A stretch of DNA of 9,398 nt from the NCBI GenBank assembly GCA_043755815.1, contig JAYUSF010000373.1, positions 1 through 9,398 on the forward strand. The letters run 5' to 3'. Position numbers and translations under genes: made by a program. The number at the start of each line of letters is the position of its first letter. Position 1 is the stretch's first letter. The stretch is from CAIWAH01 sp043755815. Its GTDB lineage: Bacteria; Verrucomicrobiota; Verrucomicrobiia; Limisphaerales; UBA9464. This document shows positions 5,433-9,398 of the stretch, piece after piece. The notes under the pieces were generated by a model. It saw only the letters and a program-made list of their open reading frames with translations. It had not been told where the DNA came from and did no database searches.

Positions 5433-7460
5433 ATGAACCCACGCCGTCAGGCGGTCGGATCCGTCTGGCCCTGGCTGCTGGCGGCGTTGCTGGCGACCGG
5501 CTGCGCCCGGAGCCGAGCCACCCGGGAAATGCGCCAGTTCCAGGGCACGATCATCTCCCAACCGCTCACCGAACCGGTGCTGGCCCGCGCCCGTCCGGGC
5601 GTCGTCGCCGTCGAGGCGTTGGATGCGCAGGGCCGGCTCGTTGCCTTTGGCACCGGCTTCTACCTGGGCCCGGAACAGGTGGTGACCTGCCTCCACGTCA
5701 TCGAAGCGGGCACCCAACTCCAGACGATCTCCTCTGACGGAATCCGCCACGACGTCGCGGGGATCTTTGGACAGGACCTGCTGCTCGACACGGCGGTGCT
5801 CTGGGTAACCAATCCGCCTCCCACCGGTGACGGTTTGCGCCTCCGCGAACGGCCGGCCGAAATCGGGGAGACGGCTTACGTGCTGGCCGCGCCCAAGCAG
5901 CTTCCCGTGACCGCTTCCAAAGGTTCGGTCACCGCCCTGCTGGATTTGGGCAGCGACTTCCTGAACCAGGCGTTGGCCCTCTCGGTGCCCGCCGTGCCGG
6001 GCTTCAGCGGCGGCCCCGTGCTCGACGCGGCAGGCGCGGTCATCGGCGTGCTGTCGCAGGTCTCCCGCTCCGAAGCGGGCCGCTCCAGCGTTGCCATCCC
6101 GGTCACGGAACTCCGCGGCCTGACCGAAGGCATGCCGGAAGCGTTTTCCATCTGGCGGCAAAAACATCCGCCGCTGGATCCACGGGCCGAAGCCGCCGTC
6201 TCCGCCGGAGAAAGGGCCGGCCCCGGGCATGAAGCCGAGGCGCTGGCCCATTTCAACCGCGCGCTGACGATCGCGCCAAACTGCACGCGGGCATGGGTCC
6301 GCAAGGGCCACCTGCTGTTCCGCCAGCAACGCTACCGCGAATCGGCCGAAGCCTTCCGCCAAGGACTGGCGCTGGAACCCGGGCTGCTTACCGCGCGCCT
6401 GTTTCTTTCCATGTGCCTCGGGTTGAACAACCAGATGCCCGAGGCCTTGGCGGAGGCCAACCTCGTGGTCGAGCAACGCCCCCGGTCCGCGCTCGGCCAG
6501 ATGTGGCTCGGGGCCGTGCGGTTGGGGACTGCGGACCCGCTTGGGGCCGTGGCCAGCGTCCGGGTCGCCATCGGGTTGGACCCCGGCCAACCGATGGCGC
6601 GAAACAACTTGGGCCAGATTTGGAATTCGCTTGGCTGTCCGGAAGCGGCGGAGCGGAGGTTCCGCGAAGTGGTCGGCCAGCGGCCGAACTTTGGGCCGGG
6701 CTGGTCCAATCTGGGCCATGTGCTGCTGGAATCGGGCCGCGCAGCCGAGGCGACCGAGGCCTTCAACCGCGCCCTGGCCGCACCGCCGCATCGCGAACAG
6801 GCAGGCGCCGCCTACGGACTCTTCAACCTCGCCGTCCTCATGGGTGACCCGAAGCTCGCCCGCACCCGCTTTGAGGACTTCATCGCCCGGGAGCGGGCCG
6901 CGCAGGCGCAGGCGGGCGACCCCCACCGCATCCTGCCGCTGCTGTCCAAGATCAGTTCCCAAGCTTGGAATTCCCCTTCGACGCCACCTCAACTGCTCGG
7001 CCTGTTCCAGCGAACCCAGCGCCCCACCCTGACGCGGCTGGTCGCTGAGCAGCAGGTGAAATCCCAACCGGACGATCCCGACCGGTGGACGCTTCTGGCG
7101 GAACTGTGCAACCGCACCGGCCGCTTCGAACGGGCCCGCGAGGCCGCCCAACGGGTCATCGCGATGAAACACGACCACGGCCCGGCCCACCTCGCGTTGG
7201 GCGTGGCTCATTGCGGGCTGGGTGAGCTCAACGAAGCCCGGCCGGCGCTGATCAAGGCCTCCGTCTTCCTGCCGCGGCAAGCCGACGTTCAGCTCACCCT
7301 CGCCTGTGTCGAAGCCCGCGCGGGCAATCCGGCCAAGGCGGCTGAATTCGTCCAGGAGGCGAAGCGCCTTCGGCCGGGCATCCCGGCCCGATACGAGGCC
7401 CACCCCGAATCCTTCATCCTCGACGCCCAAGCCATTCGCGCCGCTGCCGCCGCGGATTAA
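5433..7460 (+). CDS. Lipoprotein: HtrA/trypsin-like serine protease fused to a TPR array
   Basis: The product has 675 residues from the ATG at 5433. Residues 1-24 are a lipoprotein signal (PWLLAALLATGC), so Cys24 should be lipidated and the protein anchored on the outer face of a membrane. Residues 45-235 form a trypsin-fold protease of the HtrA type. The triad is visible: His88 in VVTCLHVIEAG, Asp119 in LLLDTAVLWV and Ser192 in GFSGGPVLD. All three are intact, so activity is expected. There is no PDZ domain. From about 266 to 650 run roughly eight or nine tetratricopeptide repeats, clearest in 'AWVRKGHLLFRQQRYRESAE', 'ARNNLGQIWNSLGCPEAAE' and 'GWSNLGHVLLESGRAAEATE'. TPRs bind partner proteins, so the array may choose substrates or tether the protease to a complex. 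The in-frame start further upstream (5139) would overlap the cupin gene and push the signal peptide inside, so it is rejected. The gene is probably co-transcribed with the cupin gene, 31 bases upstream. Confidence 0.9.
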   Translation: MNPRRQAVGSVWPWLLAALLATGCARSRATREMRQFQGTIISQPLTEPVLARARPGVVAVEALDAQGRLVAFGTGFYLGPEQVVTCLHVIEAGTQLQTISSDGIRHDVAGIFGQDLLLDTAVLWVTNPPPTGDGLRLRERPAEIGETAYVLAAPKQLPVTASKGSVTALLDLGSDFLNQALALSVPAVPGFSGGPVLDAAGAVIGVLSQVSRSEAGRSSVAIPVTELRGLTEGMPEAFSIWRQKHPPLDPRAEAAVSAGERAGPGHEAEALAHFNRALTIAPNCTRAWVRKGHLLFRQQRYRESAEAFRQGLALEPGLLTARLFLSMCLGLNNQMPEALAEANLVVEQRPRSALGQMWLGAVRLGTADPLGAVASVRVAIGLDPGQPMARNNLGQIWNSLGCPEAAERRFREVVGQRPNFGPGWSNLGHVLLESGRAAEATEAFNRALAAPPHREQAGAAYGLFNLAVLMGDPKLARTRFEDFIARERAAQAQAGDPHRILPLLSKISSQAWNSPSTPPQLLGLFQRTQRPTLTRLVAEQQVKSQPDDPDRWTLLAELCNRTGRFERAREAAQRVIAMKHDHGPAHLALGVAHCGLGELNEARPALIKASVFLPRQADVQLTLACVEARAGNPAKAAEFVQEAKRLRPGIPARYEAHPESFILDAQAIRAAAAAD

Positions 7461-7537
7461 ATGTCCACCGTCCCGGTGCGGGCCGATTTCGGATTCCGCC
7501 CGATTGCTTCGGTTGCAAGACCGCCGACCTTCAGGCC

Positions 7538-8140
7538 ATGGAACTTGACCTCGTCGGGGCGCACGCGCACCGCGCCTATCCGATCCTCGCCTCGCTCGTT
7601 ACCCCGCGGCCCATCGCCTGGGTCACCACGCTCGGACCCGACGGCGTGGTCAACGCCGCACCGTTCAGCTTCTTCAACGTGCTCGGGGCCGAACCGCCCA
7701 TCGTCGGTTTCTGCCCCGGCGACCGGGACGACGGCACGCCCAAGGACACTGCCCGGAACATCCGGCAGAACCACGAGTTCGTCGTCAACCTCGTGGACGA
7801 AGCCGTCGCCGAAGCCATGAACCGCACCGCCGCCTCCCTGCCCTACGGCGTCAGCGAACTCGCCGGACTGGGCCTGACCACGCTCCCGTCCAGCGTCGTG
7901 AAGCCACCGCGCATCGCCGAGGCCCCGGCCAGCCTCGAATGTCAGGAATGGGGCACGCTCCAGATCGGCGACAACCGCCTCATCATCGGCCTCGTGAAGC
8001 GCGTCCATGTGCGCGACGAGCTGATTGATCCCGGGACGCTGCGCATCCTCGGCGACCGCCTGAAGACCGTCGGCCGCCTGGCCGCCCCGCACTGGTATTG
8101 CCGCACGACGGACCGCTTCGAGATGGTCCGGCCGGAGTAA
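7538..8140 (+). CDS. Flavin-reductase-like FMN-binding protein
   Basis: The 200-residue product is of the usual size for the flavin reductase-like (split-barrel, DIM6/NTAB, flavoredoxin) family. Family signatures are clear: TPRPIAWVTTLGPDGVVNAAP at 22-42, followed by FSFFNVLGAEPPIVGF, which forms the FMN phosphate and isoalloxazine site. KDTARNIRQNHEFVVNLV follows at 69-86, then the closing HWYCRTTDRFEM at 185-196. Proteins of this family bind FMN and often pass electrons from NAD(P)H to a partner oxygenase or other acceptor; some act as flavin:NAD(P)H reductases. The partner cannot be told, as no oxygenase lies nearby. There is no signal peptide, so it is cytosolic. The ATG at 7538 is supported by the family's usual N-terminus; only a weak CAGG precedes it. 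It follows the protease gene by 77 bases and converges on the subtilase gene, with 19 bases between the two stops. Confidence 0.9.
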   Translation: MELDLVGAHAHRAYPILASLVTPRPIAWVTTLGPDGVVNAAPFSFFNVLGAEPPIVGFCPGDRDDGTPKDTARNIRQNHEFVVNLVDEAVAEAMNRTAASLPYGVSELAGLGLTTLPSSVVKPPRIAEAPASLECQEWGTLQIGDNRLIIGLVKRVHVRDELIDPGTLRILGDRLKTVGRLAAPHWYCRTTDRFEMVRPE

Positions 8141-8142
8141 CC

Positions 8143-8155
8143 GGTTGGCCCAACC
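8143..8155. terminator. Small hairpin between convergent genes
   Basis: GGTTG (8143-8147) pairs with CAACC (8151-8155) around GCC, inside the 19-base gap between two convergent stop codons. The position fits a bidirectional terminator. The five-base stem and absence of a U-tract make it weak. Confidence 0.3.
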
Positions 8156-8159
8156 CGCC

Positions 8160-9398
8160 TCACGGGGCTGCGGGCACCAACCGGTAGAAGCGGGCTGGAC
8201 CGTCCGCCTGTTCGTCGGTGACTTCGGCGTTGCCCGCCTCCAGCAATCCTTCGGCGGCCGTTTCCCAATCCGCCAAGTTGGAGGAACGTTGCAGCACCAC
8301 GGCCAGTCCGGCGGGACCGGTGAGCCGCAACCGGAATCCGGCCGGCGAAAAGCCCAACGGAGCGAGCGCAAGCGAAGCCACCACCGTGGGTTTCGCGGTG
8401 CCGAAGGCCTCGATCCGGTAGTTGACCACCGACCCGGCATTGCCGGCGGCTGCGTCCCGGATGCGCAACTTCCAGTCGCCCTGGGAGTCTTCCCCCCAGT
8501 GGAACACCGAACCAAACCGATGGGCCAGGTTGGCGTTGGGATCGGCGTGCGTTGCGAACAGGTGGCTGACGGTTCCGGCCGGGGAGACGAGGTCGATGGC
8601 CAGCTCACCCCGCGACGGATGGTTCAGTTCAATTTCAACCACGACATGCTCCACCCTCAGCCGTTGGGTCAGGGTTACGGTGCGTTCAAAAACCCCGCTG
8701 CCATCCGGAATCGGCGGCACGTCGTCGGTCAGTTTTGCGGCAGAATCGCTTTTCCTGGCCCCGAGGTTTTTCCAGCCCCTGGCCAGTTGCACGGCCGCGG
8801 CGGCGTCAATCCGGCCCGCCCCGAACTCGTGGTTGAAATGGAATCCCGCACCGTTGGTCAACCAACCCTGATTGGCCGGATCCGTCTTGGCCGCGGAACG
8901 GATCAGGAGCTCCTGCACGTCGCGCCAGCCGAGGCCCGGATTCGCCTGGAACATCAGGGCCACGACCCCCGAGACCAGCGGCGCGGCGGACGACGTGCCG
9001 TTGAAGGTGCCGGTATAGGCGACATCCGCGATGTCGGCCTCAACCTCGGACCGGTTGTAGCCCCGGTCGCCCAGCAGGTCGGTGGTGAACGTTCCGGGGG
9101 AACGGACGGCATCGTTGCCCGACGGCGCGGAAACGATCAGGCACGCGCCCGGTTCACTGTAGTCGGCCCGCGTGCCCAGATCGGTCAGGGCCCCAACCGC
9201 GATCGTTCCCGGCAGATTGGCGTAGCCGTCGTTGTTGGCGTTGTCATTCTCGTTTCCACCATTGCCCGCCGACCAAACAAAAATGGAGCCTTTGCCACCG
9301 CGGCCTCCGGTCAAAGCTGACTCGAAAGCCGCCAACAGCAGCGGCCCGGGGGCGCTGATGGTCTTGCCATCGTCGTCCGCCCCCCACGAGTTGTTGCT
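8160..9398 (-). CDS. Kexin/furin-type subtilase (S8B) with P domain, C-terminal part
   Basis: The window holds 412 residues; the N-terminus with the catalytic Asp and His lies beyond the right edge. The first residues, NNSWGADDDGKTISAPG, resemble the 'SWGPADDG' block of kexin/furin proteases. The oxyanion-hole Asn is codon 9263-9261 (SAGN), followed by the Asn/Asp-rich GGNENDNANNDGYANLPG, close to the calcium-binding block of kexins. The catalytic Ser is codon 8993-8991 in NGTSSAAPLVSG. Next comes a P (proprotein convertase) domain, roughly 8720-8394 on the minus strand, with VVVEIELNHPSRGELAIDLVSPAG and GDWKLRIRD. The last 75 or so residues are a beta module (LQRSSNLADWETA ... PARFYRL) like that in the exported dikinase-like protein. 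P domains assist folding and stability of the protease in this family. The protein is almost certainly secreted, though the signal peptide is out of view. The TGA at 8162-8160 ends the gene. Confidence 0.92.
   Translation of the reverse strand, partial: SNNSWGADDDGKTISAPGPLLLAAFESALTGGRGGKGSIFVWSAGNGGNENDNANNDGYANLPGTIAVGALTDLGTRADYSEPGACLIVSAPSGNDAVRSPGTFTTDLLGDRGYNRSEVEADIADVAYTGTFNGTSSAAPLVSGVVALMFQANPGLGWRDVQELLIRSAAKTDPANQGWLTNGAGFHFNHEFGAGRIDAAAAVQLARGWKNLGARKSDSAAKLTDDVPPIPDGSGVFERTVTLTQRLRVEHVVVEIELNHPSRGELAIDLVSPAGTVSHLFATHADPNANLAHRFGSVFHWGEDSQGDWKLRIRDAAAGNAGSVVNYRIEAFGTAKPTVVASLALAPLGFSPAGFRLRLTGPAGLAVVLQRSSNLADWETAAEGLLEAGNAEVTDEQADGPARFYRLVPAAP
8163..8393 (-). other. C-terminal beta module shared with the dikinase-like protein
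   Basis: The final segment of the subtilase carries 'LQRSSNLADW ... ARFYRL'. The exported dikinase-like protein has 'LEQSPDLLTW ... RAFFRA' at 1761-1947. Both show a hydrophobic strand, S-x-(N/D)-L-x-x-W, about 25-30 residues of spacer, then an aromatic-Phe/Tyr-Arg end. I recall this module from many verrucomicrobial exported proteins. Its role (binding, anchoring or sorting) is not known to me. Confidence 0.55.

Noticed and set aside
5352..7430. 692-residue minus-strand open frame opposite the protease-TPR gene
   Set aside because: The opposite strand encodes a lipoprotein signal, a full catalytic triad and TPRs. The antisense frame is low in structure and shows no family.
7461..7820. ATG immediately after the protease stop as a new gene
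   Set aside because: The frame overlaps the flavin-reductase gene, is Ser/Thr/Arg/Pro-rich and shows no motif.
8145..9320. Plus-strand open frame opposite the subtilase gene
   Set aside because: The minus strand has clear subtilase and P-domain motifs; the plus frame has none.
1..9398. tRNA, rRNA, CRISPR array, insertion sequence or prophage
   Set aside because: No cloverleaf-like segment, ribosomal RNA motif, spaced direct repeats, transposase or phage gene was found by reading both strands; short structured RNAs could still have been missed.

Overview
The window is high-GC bacterial DNA. Several signs point to a verrucomicrobial (Verrucomicrobiota) or similar free-living, secretion-rich bacterium. 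Five of the seven genes encode exported proteins or appear to. Two proteins carry a small beta module ending in the 'S-x-L-x-x-W ... F-Y/F-R' pattern that I associate with extracellular proteins of that phylum. A GGGGACATGTCCCC palindrome also looks like a repeat I recall from those genomes. The phylum call comes from remembered family patterns, not from a search.

Layout. 1-549 (minus): the 5' part of a gene for a secreted protein that runs off the left edge; it carries the palindrome inside its reading frame. 550-825: a non-coding gap holding five inverted repeats. 826-1251 (minus): a small secreted protein of unknown function. 1252-1637: a divergent intergenic region. 1638-4835 (plus): a large exported protein with a phosphohistidine-like segment followed by an ATP-grasp dikinase domain, the domain order of glucan-water dikinases. 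4916-5401 (plus): a single-domain cupin. 5433-7460 (plus): a lipoprotein joining an HtrA/trypsin-like protease to a long TPR array. 7538-8140 (plus): a flavin-reductase-like FMN protein. 8160-9398 (minus, 5' end outside the window): the C-terminal part of a kexin/furin-type subtilase with a P domain and the same beta module at its end.

The four plus-strand genes are separated by 80, 31 and 77 bases and could be one transcript, but their products do not form a pathway I recognise. The flavin reductase and subtilase genes converge with 19 bases between their stop codons. No rRNA, tRNA, CRISPR array, transposase or phage gene was seen.

The most notable object is the exported dikinase-like protein. 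It keeps the residues expected for ATP binding and phosphotransfer, yet has a clear signal peptide and would act where ATP is normally absent. The other candidate worth checking is the palindromic element inside the left-edge gene, which may have disrupted it.
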